Source: an uncultured Mucilaginibacter sp.
GTDB lineage: Bacteria; Bacteroidota; Bacteroidia; Sphingobacteriales; Sphingobacteriaceae
NCBI GenBank assembly: GCA_903915155.1
Contig: CAIWRU010000023.1
Coordinates: forward strand, 1-37,123
Length of the DNA stretch: 37,123 nt
Reading direction: 5' to 3'
Shown: positions 16,551 to 24,567 of the stretch, piece by piece
Position numbering within the stretch: position 1 is the stretch's first letter
Layout: every line of letters starts with the position of its first letter
Program-made: the position numbers and the translations under genes
Notes under the pieces: generated by a model
Seen by the model: the letters and a program-made list of their open reading frames with translations, nothing else
Told to the model about the DNA's origin: nothing
Database searches by the model: none

Positions 16551-16643
16551 TGGTAGCCCTCTCTTAACCTCCCCCGGTAGGGGAGACTTAAAAATAATAT
16601 TTCTTTAAAGCCCTCCCTACCGGGGAGGGTTGGGTGGGGCCTA
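16551..16643. repeat. Stop-codon-linked C/G-rich element, composite two-hairpin copy
   Basis: It fills the whole spacer between the aldehyde dehydrogenase stop (TAG at 16641-16643) and the protease start (16550). On the minus strand: TAG, GCCCCACCCAACCCTCCCCG, GTAGGGAGGGCTTTAAAG, an AT-rich centre, then AAGTCTCCCCTACCGGGGGA and GGTTAAGAGAGGGCTACC before ATG. Each half forms its own hairpin (CCCTCCC/GGGAGGG; TCCCC/GGGGA), and the halves are inverted copies of each other. A nearly identical unit is at 34812-34919. The G-rich end might serve as the ribosome-binding region of the protease gene. Confidence 0.7.
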
Positions 16644-18182
16644 CAAATCAAATTTTATGCCTTGTGCCAAAGGCGCTTTTGTTGAATAGTTTATAGTGTT
16701 GGTTTGCCGGCGCATGTACACTTTCCAGGCGTCGGAGCCAGATTCCCGGCCGCCGCCGGTTTCTTTTTCGCCACCAAATGCGCCGCCTATTTCAGCACCT
16801 GACGTACCGATGTTTACATTGGCAATACCGCAATCGGAACCTCCTGACGATAAAAACTGTTCCGCTTCGCGCAGATTAAGCGTCATGATGGATGATGAAA
16901 GGCCCTGCGGCACGCCGTTTTGCAAGGCGATGGCTTCATCGAGCGTTTTGTATTTGATAAGGTATAATATCGGCGCAAATGTTTCGTGCTGAACTATTTT
17001 GTAGCTATTCTCCACCTCGGCAATGCAAGGTTTAACATAACAGCCCGAGGCATATTTATCCCCTTCAAGCTTTCCGCCTTCAACCACAAACTTACCGCCT
17101 TCGGCTTTGCACTTTTGAATGGAATCAAGGTAAAGCGCCACTGCGTCCTGATCGATCAGCGGGCCCATGTGGTTGTTTTCGTCGAGCGGGTCGCCTATGC
17201 GGATTTGTTTATAGGCATTTACCATTTTTTGTTTGAAGGCATCATAAACACTCTCGTGGATAATCAGCCTGCGTGTTGAGGTGCAGCGCTGCCCGGCGGT
17301 ACCTACAGCGCCAAATACCGCGCCAACCAGCGAGGTATCCAAATCGGCATGTTCGCTGATGATGATAGCGTTATTGCCACCAAGTTCAAGCAGACTTTTG
17401 CCTAATCTTGCCCCTACCGCGGCACCTACGGCTTTGCCCATGCGGGTTGAACCGGTAGCCGATATTAATGGCAGGCGGGTATCGTTAGCCATTAGTTCGC
17501 CTATGTTGCGGTCGCCGATAACGAGGCATGATACGCCTTCTTCGATATTATGCTTTTTAAATATCTCCTGTGCAATGTGCTGACAAGCAATAGCAGTCAG
17601 CGGTGTTTTTTCGGATGGTTTCCAAATGCAAACGTCGCCGCAAACCCAGGCCAGCATGGCATTCCAGCTCCAAACCGCTACCGGGAAGTTAAAGGCCGAT
17701 ATGATGCCCACTATCCCCAGCGGGTGGTACTGCTCATACATGCGGTGCTCGGGGCGCTCGGAATGCATGGTGAGTCCGTACATCTGTCGGCTGAGGCCAA
17801 CTGCAAAGTCGGCAATGTCAATCATTTCCTGTACTTCGCCGTAGCCTTCCTGCAGGCTCTTGCCCATTTCATATGATACCAGTGCGCCTAATTGTTGTTT
17901 GTTTGCGCGCAGTGCCTCGCCTATTTCGCGTACTATTTCGCCGCGCTTGGGGCCGGGTATGGTGCGCCACGTTTTAAATGCTTTAGCGGCGGTTTCAACC
18001 ACTTTGTTATAATCACTATCTGTAGCAAATTTTACGGCTGCTATTTTTTTACCATCAACCGGCGAAAGGATGTTTTTTACAGCGGCATTGCTGCTGCTTC
18101 CCCATTTACTGCCTGTACTAAACGCCTCGTTTGTGTCGTTTATATGTAAATGATTCAGAACTTTGCTTATATCTATGCTCAT
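16641..18182 (-). CDS. Aldehyde dehydrogenase, ALDH7/antiquitin type (probable L-aminoadipate-semialdehyde dehydrogenase)
   Basis: 513 residues from the ATG at 18180-18182 ([16 protein letters not shown]). The frame extends to a TTG at 18200, but the promoter box lies there. NAD-binding and catalytic parts: [12 protein letters not shown] (about 163-174), [18 protein letters not shown], the general base Glu266 in [10 protein letters not shown], and the nucleophile Cys300 in [11 protein letters not shown]. The C-terminal [18 protein letters not shown] and [20 protein letters not shown] are diagnostic of the ALDH7A1 (antiquitin) group, which oxidises alpha-aminoadipic semialdehyde in lysine breakdown and related aldehydes. 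Cytoplasmic. No other lysine-degradation gene is in the window, so the substrate is inferred from the family only. Confidence 0.92.
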   Translation of the reverse strand: MSIDISKVLNHLHINDTNEAFSTGSKWGSSSNAAVKNILSPVDGKKIAAVKFATDSDYNKVVETAAKAFKTWRTIPGPKRGEIVREIGEALRANKQQLGALVSYEMGKSLQEGYGEVQEMIDIADFAVGLSRQMYGLTMHSERPEHRMYEQYHPLGIVGIISAFNFPVAVWSWNAMLAWVCGDVCIWKPSEKTPLTAIACQHIAQEIFKKHNIEEGVSCLVIGDRNIGELMANDTRLPLISATGSTRMGKAVGAAVGARLGKSLLELGGNNAIIISEHADLDTSLVGAVFGAVGTAGQRCTSTRRLIIHESVYDAFKQKMVNAYKQIRIGDPLDENNHMGPLIDQDAVALYLDSIQKCKAEGGKFVVEGGKLEGDKYASGCYVKPCIAEVENSYKIVQHETFAPILYLIKYKTLDEAIALQNGVPQGLSSSIMTLNLREAEQFLSSGGSDCGIANVNIGTSGAEIGGAFGGEKETGGGRESGSDAWKVYMRRQTNTINYSTKAPLAQGIKFDL

Positions 18183-18197
18183 AATGGTTACTTTTGT

Positions 18198-18205
18198 CAA
18201 AGGTA
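18198..18205 (-). promoter_or_regulatory. -7 promoter box (TACCTTTG) of the aldehyde dehydrogenase gene
   Basis: The minus strand reads TACCTTTG 15 bp before the ATG at 18182, a full match to TAnnTTTG. A TTG lies only about 13 bp further upstream, shorter than the usual spacing, so the -33 part is uncertain. The position implies a very short leader and argues against the TTG start at 18200. Confidence 0.5.
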
Positions 18206-18417
18206 AAAATCTTTAAGGCAATTTATTATCCACCCACCGTTTGCCGCAAAATGGTTTACATTTATTATCAGGTAGTTGTAAAAAATCCATGTTGATAATG
18301 TGCGAATGTTGAAAACTTAATTGCCTTTTAGGTTCTTATAATTGTAATTTAATCTCGGTTAAGCATAAAACACGACGTTGATTTGCTTAGTTGAGTATTG
18401 TTCCCAAACCTAATTGA

Positions 18418-19821
18418 ATGGAAGAAGATTTTGAATTTGGTTTTAACGAGGACCCAAAATTCTCGGTAGAACGGTACGAAGAAATGATTCGCAATCATGA
18501 CCAGTACTTTTTTGATGCCCAGGCTTTTGAGAACATTATCGACTACTACATCGAAAAGAATGATCCGGCCAAAGCCTTACAGGTATCTGAGTATGCGCGC
18601 AATCAACACCCTTTTGCCGCCGTATTTTTAATAAAGCAAGCCCAGCTGTTAGTTGTCACCAACCGTTCTGACGAAGCGTTTGCCGCTTTGGACAAGGCCG
18701 CCATGCTTGAAGCATCGGACGCGGATATCTATATTATCCGTGGTAACCTTTACGAAAGCATGGAGCGCTTTGATGAGGCACTGGAAAACTATGAAAAAGC
18801 ACTGGGCCTTGCCGAAGAAACGGATGAGGTATTGTTGCATATAGCCTACGTGCACCAAAACATGGGCGACTACAACACGGCAATAAATTATTTAAAGCTG
18901 TGCCTGAAACAGAACATGGAAAACCAGGATGCCTTGTATGAACTAGCGTTTTGCTATGATGTGCTCGACAACCAGGAAGAAAGCGTACAGTTTTATCAGC
19001 AATATATCGATACCGAACCCTACAGCTATGCCGCGTGGTATAATTTAGGCAACGCCTTTACCAAGTTAGGCCTGTTTGAAAAAGCGATAGATGCTTACGA
19101 CTATGCTATATTAATAAAAGACAGCTTTGCATCGGCCTACTTTAATAAGGGCAATGCATTGGTGAATTTAGAGAAATATGCCGAGGCCATTGAGGTTTAC
19201 CGCCATACTTTTGAGTACGAGCAGCCTAATGCCGATACCTATTGCGCCATTGGCGAATGCTATGAAAAGCTGGAGCAAATGGATGATGCGCGGGCCTTTT
19301 ATAAGAAATCGGTAAAGATGGATTCGAAATTGGCCGATGCGTGGTTTGGAATAGGCGTAACACTTGATTTTGAGGAGCGCTATTTTGAGGCGTTGCATTT
19401 TTATAAGAAAGCATTGGACCTTGATATAGCCAACGCCGATTACTGGTTTGCCATTGCCGATGCTGAATACAAGTTAAAACACATGGCCGAAGCTGAACAG
19501 GCTTATGAAAAAGTGGTAGAGTTAAACCCGCTTGATGTGGATGCCTGGCTGGATTACTCATCGATATTATATGAGCAGGACAGGCTGGTTGATGCTATTG
19601 GTGTAATATCAGACGCTATAAAAAACAATCCTGAGGCTGCTGAATTGTATTACCGCATGGTGGCCTATTTATTTGCCAAGGGCGATTACAACGAAGCGCT
19701 GAACTATTTGGAGCTGGCGTTGGCATCTGACCCGGAGAAGCACTATATTTTGTTTGATTACCTGCCACAGTTACAGAAGAATAAAGTGATTGTGGATATA
19801 ATTAACAGGTATACGAAATAG
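18418..19821 (+). CDS. Tetratricopeptide-repeat protein
   Basis: 467 residues, almost entirely TPR units of 34 residues with the usual W/L/G/Y/A/F/A/P pattern, for example YAAWYNLGNAFTKLGLFEKA, SAYFNKGNALVNLEKYAEAI and DAWFGIGVTLDFEERYFEAL; at least ten units can be counted. The N-terminus (MEEDFEFGFNEDPKFS) is acidic and there is no signal peptide, so it is a cytoplasmic scaffold. Its partners are unknown. It is the first gene of a plus-strand group with phosphosulfolactate synthase and aroE; TPR, phosphosulfolactate synthase and aroE are, as I recall, neighbours in other Bacteroidota too. A terminator at 19959-19994 separates it from the next gene. Confidence 0.9.
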   Translation: MEEDFEFGFNEDPKFSVERYEEMIRNHDQYFFDAQAFENIIDYYIEKNDPAKALQVSEYARNQHPFAAVFLIKQAQLLVVTNRSDEAFAALDKAAMLEASDADIYIIRGNLYESMERFDEALENYEKALGLAEETDEVLLHIAYVHQNMGDYNTAINYLKLCLKQNMENQDALYELAFCYDVLDNQEESVQFYQQYIDTEPYSYAAWYNLGNAFTKLGLFEKAIDAYDYAILIKDSFASAYFNKGNALVNLEKYAEAIEVYRHTFEYEQPNADTYCAIGECYEKLEQMDDARAFYKKSVKMDSKLADAWFGIGVTLDFEERYFEALHFYKKALDLDIANADYWFAIADAEYKLKHMAEAEQAYEKVVELNPLDVDAWLDYSSILYEQDRLVDAIGVISDAIKNNPEAAELYYRMVAYLFAKGDYNEALNYLELALASDPEKHYILFDYLPQLQKNKVIVDIINRYTK

Positions 19822-19822
19822 T

Positions 19823-19905
19823 TACTGAATTAGTGATTGAGTGAATTAGTGATTTGAAAATTGATAATAATATTCAGTCAATCGGAAATTCACTCAATCA
19901 CTCAA
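19823..19905. repeat. Intergenic inverted repeat of GTGATTGAGT words
   Basis: It starts within 3 bp of the TPR gene stop. The left part contains GAATTAGTGATTGAGTGAAT (about 19827-19846); the right part at about 19887-19905 has the complement CACTCAATCACTCAAT. Together they form an imperfect hairpin. A short inverted repeat GTAAC-N7-GTTAC follows at 19936-19952. Confidence 0.6.
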
Positions 19906-19958
19906 TGTTTTCCCTTAACAATATCTTCATAAACAGTAACTAATATTGTTACTTATTT

Positions 19959-19994
19959 AAAACCAAAACCTGTTTATGTTTTGGTTTTTTTTTT
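19959..19994 (+). terminator. Rho-independent terminator after the TPR gene
   Basis: An 11-bp stem AAAACCAAAAC (19959-19969) / GTTTTGGTTTT (19978-19988) with an 8-nt loop is followed by a T run to 19994. The stem is AT-rich but the U tract is long. It separates the TPR gene from the phosphosulfolactate synthase gene. Confidence 0.7.
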
Positions 19995-20055
19995 GAACTT
20001 TGCCGCGGGTTTAGTGTTAAATCCGTTGATGCTATTTTCAACCTAATTACTTTGT

Positions 20056-20811
20056 ATGAACTATCATATTAATAACCTGCCCGAGCGTACCGCCAAACCG
20101 CGTAACAGCGGCATAACAATGGTAATGGATAAGGGCCTTAGTGTAAGGCAGGCCGAAGATTTTATCGAAGTTGCAGGTGTGCACAGCGATATTATAAAAT
20201 TAGGTTGGGCAACCTCGTTTGTTACCCCTAAACTTAGCGAAAAGTTGGATCTGTACCGCGACGCCGGTCTGCCGGTTTATTTTGGAGGGACGCTATTCGA
20301 GGCATTTATAATACGTAACCAGTTTGACGACTACTGCCGCACGCTTGATAAATACAAAATGGAGTATGTGGAAGTTTCGGATGGTTCGATAACCATTGAG
20401 CATGATATTAAATGCGAATACATACGCAAACTGAGCGAGAACTATACGGTAATATCAGAAGTGGGATCGAAGGACATACAGAAAATATTTGCGCCTTACA
20501 AATGGATACAGCTGATGAAGGCGGAGATTGAAGCAGGATCGTGGAAAGTGATAGCTGAAGCGCGCGAAAGCGGCAATGTTGGTATTTACCGTGATTCGGG
20601 CGAAGTTAGGCAGGGTTTGGTGGATGAGATACTTACGCAAATACCCGAAGAAACCATTATATGGGAGGCCCCGCAAAAAGCGCAGCAAGTGTGGTTTATA
20701 AAACTTATTGGCGCTAACGTTAGTTTAGGTAATATAGCGCCTGCTGAGGTTATCCCGCTGGAAACATTGCGCTTAGGGATACGTAGCGATACATTCGATC
20801 ATTTTTTATAG
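20056..20811 (+). CDS. comA: Phosphosulfolactate synthase (ComA family)
   Basis: 251 residues, the usual length of the family. The (beta/alpha)8-barrel motifs are visible: GITMVMDKGLS, DIIKLGWATSFVTP, PVYFGGTLFEAF, YVEVSDGSITIE, VISEVGSKD, IIAEARESGNVGIYR-like and WEAPQKAQQVWFIKLIGANV, ending in the conserved GLRSDTFDHF-like GIRSDTFDHF. ComA joins sulfite to phosphoenolpyruvate to give (R)-2-phospho-3-sulfolactate. In methanogens this starts coenzyme M synthesis; Bacteroidota make no coenzyme M as far as I know, so the product may feed sulfolactate or cysteate-type sulfonates, for example sulfonolipid precursors (inference). ComB and ComC are not in the window. Start ATG 20056; TTACTTTG just before it is a near promoter match. 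Confidence 0.85.
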   Translation: MNYHINNLPERTAKPRNSGITMVMDKGLSVRQAEDFIEVAGVHSDIIKLGWATSFVTPKLSEKLDLYRDAGLPVYFGGTLFEAFIIRNQFDDYCRTLDKYKMEYVEVSDGSITIEHDIKCEYIRKLSENYTVISEVGSKDIQKIFAPYKWIQLMKAEIEAGSWKVIAEARESGNVGIYRDSGEVRQGLVDEILTQIPEETIIWEAPQKAQQVWFIKLIGANVSLGNIAPAEVIPLETLRLGIRSDTFDHFL

Positions 20812-20817
20812 TGGGGA

Positions 20818-20910
20818 AAGAAGCAAGAGTCAAGATGCAAGAATCAAGATATAGAAACTATCAGCCTAATTCTTGCTTCCTGCATCTTGTTTCTTGCTTC
20901 TATTTTTTCC
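20818..20910. repeat. Intergenic palindromic repeat of CAAGAATC words
   Basis: The left part (about 20818-20852) has AAGAAGCAAGAGTCAAGATG, the right part (about 20871-20901) TTCTTGCTTCCTGCATCTTG and TTCTTGCTTC. They pair as a long imperfect hairpin starting 7 bp after the ComA stop. Same word family as 5685-5805. Confidence 0.6.
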
Positions 20911-20942
20911 CTATATTTATATGCTGAAATGTTGGTATCAAA

Positions 20943-21434
20943 ATGAAAAGGATATTACTTGTTTGTGTATTTGCTTTCGTTGCGTGCAATGTGTTTGCCC
21001 AAAGCCTGCCGCAGTTTGACGAAATAAAGCTGCAAAAAAGCAAGGACTATAAATTAGCTGAACCTGCGGTGGTGCAAACTGCTGACTTCATTATTTCGAC
21101 CCCCATTGATAAAAACACCGATACCAAAACAATAGCCGCACAGTTTTTAATGAAGTGGATGGACGGTACACCCGATTTCACTTTTACGCTGGATGAAAAT
21201 TCGACCCGCTCTTTCCTGCAAAATAATGAGCTGATGATGGTTTATGTGGCCTCGATGGCTAAATATGCCATAGAAACAAAACAGCACAATAGCAAAACCA
21301 TCACGATAAATGCTATAAAAAGCCTGCTAGCTTATATTAACGACCCGGCCAATAACGTTAAAAAAACCGGTGACCTTAAAGAGCTTTCGCAAGCCAATGA
21401 CAGCGGTCGGCTGGAAAGTTTTTTAAACCTTTAG
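20943..21434 (+). CDS. Small secreted protein of unknown function
   Basis: 163 residues with a signal peptide (1-20, CNVFAQ) and a helical mature domain (DEIKLQKSKDYKLAEPAVVQ, TIAAQFLMKWMDGTPDFTFT, YVASMAKYAIETKQHNSKTI, IKSLLAYINDPANNVKKTGD). No cysteine pair or enzyme motif is visible. I do not recognise a named family; it appears conserved-looking and periplasmic. It lies between comA and aroE on the same strand, 50 bp before aroE. Start ATG at 20943. Confidence 0.7.
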   Translation: MKRILLVCVFAFVACNVFAQSLPQFDEIKLQKSKDYKLAEPAVVQTADFIISTPIDKNTDTKTIAAQFLMKWMDGTPDFTFTLDENSTRSFLQNNELMMVYVASMAKYAIETKQHNSKTITINAIKSLLAYINDPANNVKKTGDLKELSQANDSGRLESFLNL

Positions 21435-21456
21435 GGCGTAAGAGCATTTAAATAGA

Positions 21457-21464
21457 TAGATTTG
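21457..21464 (+). promoter_or_regulatory. -7 promoter box (TAGATTTG) before aroE
   Basis: A full match to TAnnTTTG, 19 bp before the aroE ATG. No clear TTTG at -33 (the sequence there is around the preceding gene's stop). It suggests aroE-gldD can be transcribed on its own. Confidence 0.4.
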
Positions 21465-21483
21465 TGATCTATAATATTACCCC

Positions 21484-22284
21484 ATGAAGAAATACGGGCT
21501 TATTGGCTTCCCGCTAACACATTCCTTTTCGAAAAAATATTTTACCGAAAAATTCGAGAGAGAAAAGATAAAAGATGCAGAGTATGAACTTTTCCCGCTC
21601 GAACACATAAAGGACCTGCAGGATATGCTCGACATGCATCCCGATATACGCGGGCTTAATGTGACCATCCCGCATAAAGTGAATGTATTAAAGTACCTTG
21701 ACTGGATAGAGCATGACGCCAGGACAGCAGGGGCGGTAAACTGCATCAGAGTGATTGCTGAAAGCCCTATCCTCGCCTCGTTCTTAGGCGAGGTTGGCGT
21801 AAGTGGTCACGATTTTAGGCTGGAAGGCTTTAACACTGATATTTATGGTTTTGAAACATCGTTAAAACCGCTGATAACCGACGAACACGAAACAGCGTTG
21901 GTGTTGGGCGACGGCGGGGCGGCACGGGCCGTAAAGTGCGCGCTTGACAACCTGGGCATAAACATGACGGTAGTTACCCGCAAACCTACGCCAAAAGGAA
22001 TTTTGTTTAAGGACCTGAAACCCTACCATATTAAACGGCATAAGCTGATCATAAATACCACGCCGCTGGGTACCGCGCCAAACTTTGATGAATGCCCGCC
22101 TATACCTTACGAGGCCCTTACCCCCGGGCATTTGTTATATGACCTGGTGTATAACCCCGAAAAAACACTATTTTTAAAAAAAGGCGAAGAACAGGGCGCC
22201 AAAATTAAAAACGGCTATGAAATGCTTACACTGCAGGCCGAAAAATCATGGGATATATGGAACTCGACAGCAATGAACGTATGA
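21484..22284 (+). CDS. aroE: Shikimate dehydrogenase
   Basis: 266 residues. It reduces 3-dehydroshikimate to shikimate with NADPH (aromatic amino acid pathway, cytoplasm). The shikimate-binding site PLTHSFSKKYF (10-20), catalytic Lys65 in LNVTIPHKVNVL, GAVNC (83-87), the catalytic Asp119 in GFNTD, the NADP-binding GDGGAARAVKCAL and the C-terminal YNPEKTLFL, GYEMLTLQAEKSW are present. An extra stretch (about residues 91-113, SPILASFLGEVGVSGHDFR) lies between NC and GFNTD: Lys to Asp spacing is 54 here against 37 in E. coli AroE (65 to 102). The DNA of the insert has a 7-bp hairpin. It overlaps gldD by ATGA at 22281-22284. Confidence 0.93.
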   Translation: MKKYGLIGFPLTHSFSKKYFTEKFEREKIKDAEYELFPLEHIKDLQDMLDMHPDIRGLNVTIPHKVNVLKYLDWIEHDARTAGAVNCIRVIAESPILASFLGEVGVSGHDFRLEGFNTDIYGFETSLKPLITDEHETALVLGDGGAARAVKCALDNLGINMTVVTRKPTPKGILFKDLKPYHIKRHKLIINTTPLGTAPNFDECPPIPYEALTPGHLLYDLVYNPEKTLFLKKGEEQGAKIKNGYEMLTLQAEKSWDIWNSTAMNV

Positions 22285-22880
22285 GGATATTTGGCTTACT
22301 AGTTACCGGGTTATTGTTATTTGCAGGTTGTACTGGTGGTAATCATGATTATTCGCCTAAACCGAGAGGCTATTACCGCATTGTTTTCCCTAAAAAGGAA
22401 TATCAACAATATAACGGGCTGTATCCCTTTACTTTTCAATACCCCAAATACGCGGTGATTACACCCGACACCAGTATTACGCGCGATAAGAAGCTTATCA
22501 ACATGAAATACCTGATGAATATGCAATTCCCGCAGTTCAACGGCACTTTGCATTTGAGCTATGAAACCATCACTTCGAAGCAGGTATTTGACAGGTTGAT
22601 AGAGGATTCGCATTCGTTCGCGTTTAAGCATACGGTAAAATCAACCGGGATAAACCAGGCGCTGATCTATTATCCGCAGAATAAGATATTCGGCATATAC
22701 TATACTATCAATGGCAATGCGGCTTCGTCGGCACAGTTCTTTTTGACCGACAGCACACACAATTACATCCGCGGTGCGCTGTATTTTAATGCCGAGCCCA
22801 AGCTCGATTCGATACAGCCAGTGCTTGATTTTGTGAAGAAGGATATGGATGTGATGATAAAAAGTTTTAGGTGGAAGTAG
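22281..22880 (+). CDS. gldD: Gliding motility lipoprotein GldD
   Basis: 199 residues from the ATG at 22281, which overlaps the aroE TGA (ATGA), a normal coupling signal; the frame stays open further upstream but inside aroE. Signal peptide with lipobox LFAGC (Cys17). The family pattern YSPKPRGYYRIVFPKKEYQQ, YPFTFQYPKYAVITPD, the MKYLMNMQFPQFNGTLHLSY block and the C-terminal LDSIQPVLDFVKKDMDVMIK are as in GldD. GldD is needed for gliding and for type IX secretion-linked functions in Flavobacterium; non-gliding Sphingobacteria also keep it. It would be anchored in the periplasmic face of a membrane. Confidence 0.92.
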   Translation: MRIFGLLVTGLLLFAGCTGGNHDYSPKPRGYYRIVFPKKEYQQYNGLYPFTFQYPKYAVITPDTSITRDKKLINMKYLMNMQFPQFNGTLHLSYETITSKQVFDRLIEDSHSFAFKHTVKSTGINQALIYYPQNKIFGIYYTINGNAASSAQFFLTDSTHNYIRGALYFNAEPKLDSIQPVLDFVKKDMDVMIKSFRWK

Positions 22881-22885
22881 GGATG

Positions 22886-22918
22886 ATTTCGGATGTCGGA
22901 TGTTCAATTTCGAATTTA
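22886..22918. repeat. Single copy of the TTTCGGAT/TTCGAATTT repeat after gldD
   Basis: The sequence GATTTCGGATGTCGGATGTT then CAATTTCGAATTT begins 6 bp after the gldD TAG. It is an imperfect copy, in the same orientation, of the left arm of the inverted repeat at 24568-24730. Confidence 0.5.
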
Positions 22919-22924
22919 TTTTTT

Positions 22925-23002
22925 TGTAGAGACGCAATACTTTGCGTCTCTTGAATAACACCCGAGATTTTTACAAAAGACGCAAAGTATTGCGTCTCTA
23001 CA
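22925..23002. repeat. 25-bp perfect inverted repeat between gldD and gltX
   Basis: Arms 22925-22949 and 22978-23002 are exact reverse complements (core AGACGCAATACTTTGCGTCT) separated by 28 bp. Each arm is itself partly palindromic. GAGACGCAATACTTTGCGTC is a word I recognise as recurrent in Bacteroidota intergenic DNA. It ends 10 bp from the gltX stop, between convergent genes, and could act as a bidirectional 3' end. Confidence 0.75.
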
Positions 23003-23012
23003 GGGGGAATAT

Positions 23013-24536
23013 TTATCCGTTAAACACCATCAGCGCCTTTTCCACCCGGCAAATAGTTTCATCCTTACCTAACAACGCGGCGATATCAAACACATGAGGG
23101 CCGAATTTTCCGCCTACGAGCATGATGCGGAACGGGAGCATTACATCGCCCGCTTTGAGGGATTTTTCTTCCATCAGGGCTTTGAATTGTTCTTCGAAAA
23201 TATGGGCGTCGATAGTTTCGTCGACTTTATTAAGTATCACCAGCAGAGTTTTGAAAAACTCATTTTTGGCTTCGTTCCATTTGAGTTTTACGGCGTTTTC
23301 GTCGTATGCTTTTGGTGCCTCGAAAAAGTAGGCCGATTGCTGGTAAAAATCGCCTAGCAGAACGCAGCGTTCCTTAACGGCATCAATTACCTTTAACAGG
23401 TAACTTTCATCGGTTATAGTTATCCCGTTCTGCGCTAATACTTCAACAACTTTTGGCTTTAAGCTTTCTGCTTTAAGCTTCTTTATCCATTCGGCGTTAT
23501 ACCATTTGGCTTTTTCGAAATCAAATTTTGCGACTGCTTTGCTAACGCGATCGATAGAGAATTTCTCCTTCAGTTCATCCAACGAAAAGATTTCGTTGTC
23601 GGTGCCATCGTTCCAGCCCAGCATCGCTAGTAGGTTATCAAATGCTTCGGGTAAAAAGCCAAGCTCGCGGAAACCGGGGGTCAACTCCCCTGTTTTGGCA
23701 TCGAACCAGTTCATGGCGTATACCGGGAAACCTAAGCGCGCTCCATCGCGTTTGCTTAGCTTGCCGTGACCGTCTGGCTTTAATATGAGTGGTAAATGTG
23801 CCCATTGCGGCATGTCGGCCTTCCAGCCTAAATAGTCCCACAACAATAAATGCACCGGGGCGGATGGCAGCCATTCCTCGCCCCTGAAGGCGTGGGATAT
23901 TTTCATCAGGTAATCATCAACCACTACAGCCAAATGATACGTAGGCATGCCATCGGCCTTTAAAAGCACTTTGTCATCAACCTGGTTGGTATCAAAACTT
24001 ACATGGCCGCGTATCATATCGTTAAAGCTCACGGTTTCGCCCACGGGTACTTTTATGCGTATCACGTGCGGTTCGCCGGCATCGAGCAGCTTATCGGTAT
24101 CGTGCTGCGATAATGAAAGCGAGTTGCGCAGGGTATCGCGGTAAGCATGGCCGTATTGAAAGTTTGGTATCTCCTTGCGGTTACGGTCGAGCTCTTCGGG
24201 TGTATCGAACGCGTAATAGGCATGGCCCTCGCGCACCAGCTTTTCGGCGTATTCCCGGTATAGCGATTTACGCTCGCTTTGGCGGTACGGGGCGAATGGG
24301 CCACAGACTGCGGGGCTTTCATCGGGTGTTATGCCGCACCAGTCGAGGCACTCCATTATATATTTTTCCGCGCCATCTACATAGCGGGTTTGGTCGGTAT
24401 CTTCAATACGTAAAATAAAATCGCCGCCATGGTTTTTGGCGAACAGGTAATTGAACAACGCGGTGCGCACACCGCCTAAATGTAAACCGCCGGTAGGGCT
24501 CGGCGCGAAACGTAATCTAACTTTTTTATCTGACAT
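23013..24536 (-). CDS. gltX: Glutamate--tRNA ligase
   Basis: 507 residues from the ATG at 24534-24536 (MSDKKVRLRFAPSPTGGLHL). The open frame begins 11 codons earlier, but that segment contains the promoter. Class I aminoacyl-tRNA synthetase signatures: HLGG (19-22, the HIGH motif) and KLSKRDG (259-265, the KMSKS motif). RFAPSPTG, LRIEDTDQTRYVDGAE, IRGHVSFDTN-like, HLAVVVDDYLMKISHAFRGE and the C-terminal anticodon-binding domain (FDIAALLGKDETICRVEKAL) complete it. It charges tRNA-Glu (and possibly tRNA-Gln, if the organism uses the GatCAB route; not decidable here). Cytoplasmic, monocistronic. Confidence 0.95.
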   Translation of the reverse strand: MSDKKVRLRFAPSPTGGLHLGGVRTALFNYLFAKNHGGDFILRIEDTDQTRYVDGAEKYIMECLDWCGITPDESPAVCGPFAPYRQSERKSLYREYAEKLVREGHAYYAFDTPEELDRNRKEIPNFQYGHAYRDTLRNSLSLSQHDTDKLLDAGEPHVIRIKVPVGETVSFNDMIRGHVSFDTNQVDDKVLLKADGMPTYHLAVVVDDYLMKISHAFRGEEWLPSAPVHLLLWDYLGWKADMPQWAHLPLILKPDGHGKLSKRDGARLGFPVYAMNWFDAKTGELTPGFRELGFLPEAFDNLLAMLGWNDGTDNEIFSLDELKEKFSIDRVSKAVAKFDFEKAKWYNAEWIKKLKAESLKPKVVEVLAQNGITITDESYLLKVIDAVKERCVLLGDFYQQSAYFFEAPKAYDENAVKLKWNEAKNEFFKTLLVILNKVDETIDAHIFEEQFKALMEEKSLKAGDVMLPFRIMLVGGKFGPHVFDIAALLGKDETICRVEKALMVFNG

Positions 24537-24544
24537 TGCGGGGG

Positions 24545-24552
24545 CAAAGATA
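24545..24552 (-). promoter_or_regulatory. -7 promoter box (TATCTTTG) of gltX
   Basis: The minus strand reads TATCTTTG, a full match to TAnnTTTG, ending 9 bp before the ATG. Transcription would start 3-5 nt before the ATG, so the mRNA would be almost leaderless. No -33 TTTG; that region is taken up by TTCGAAT repeat DNA. Confidence 0.5.
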
Positions 24553-24567
24553 GCGAAGCGAAGCTTC

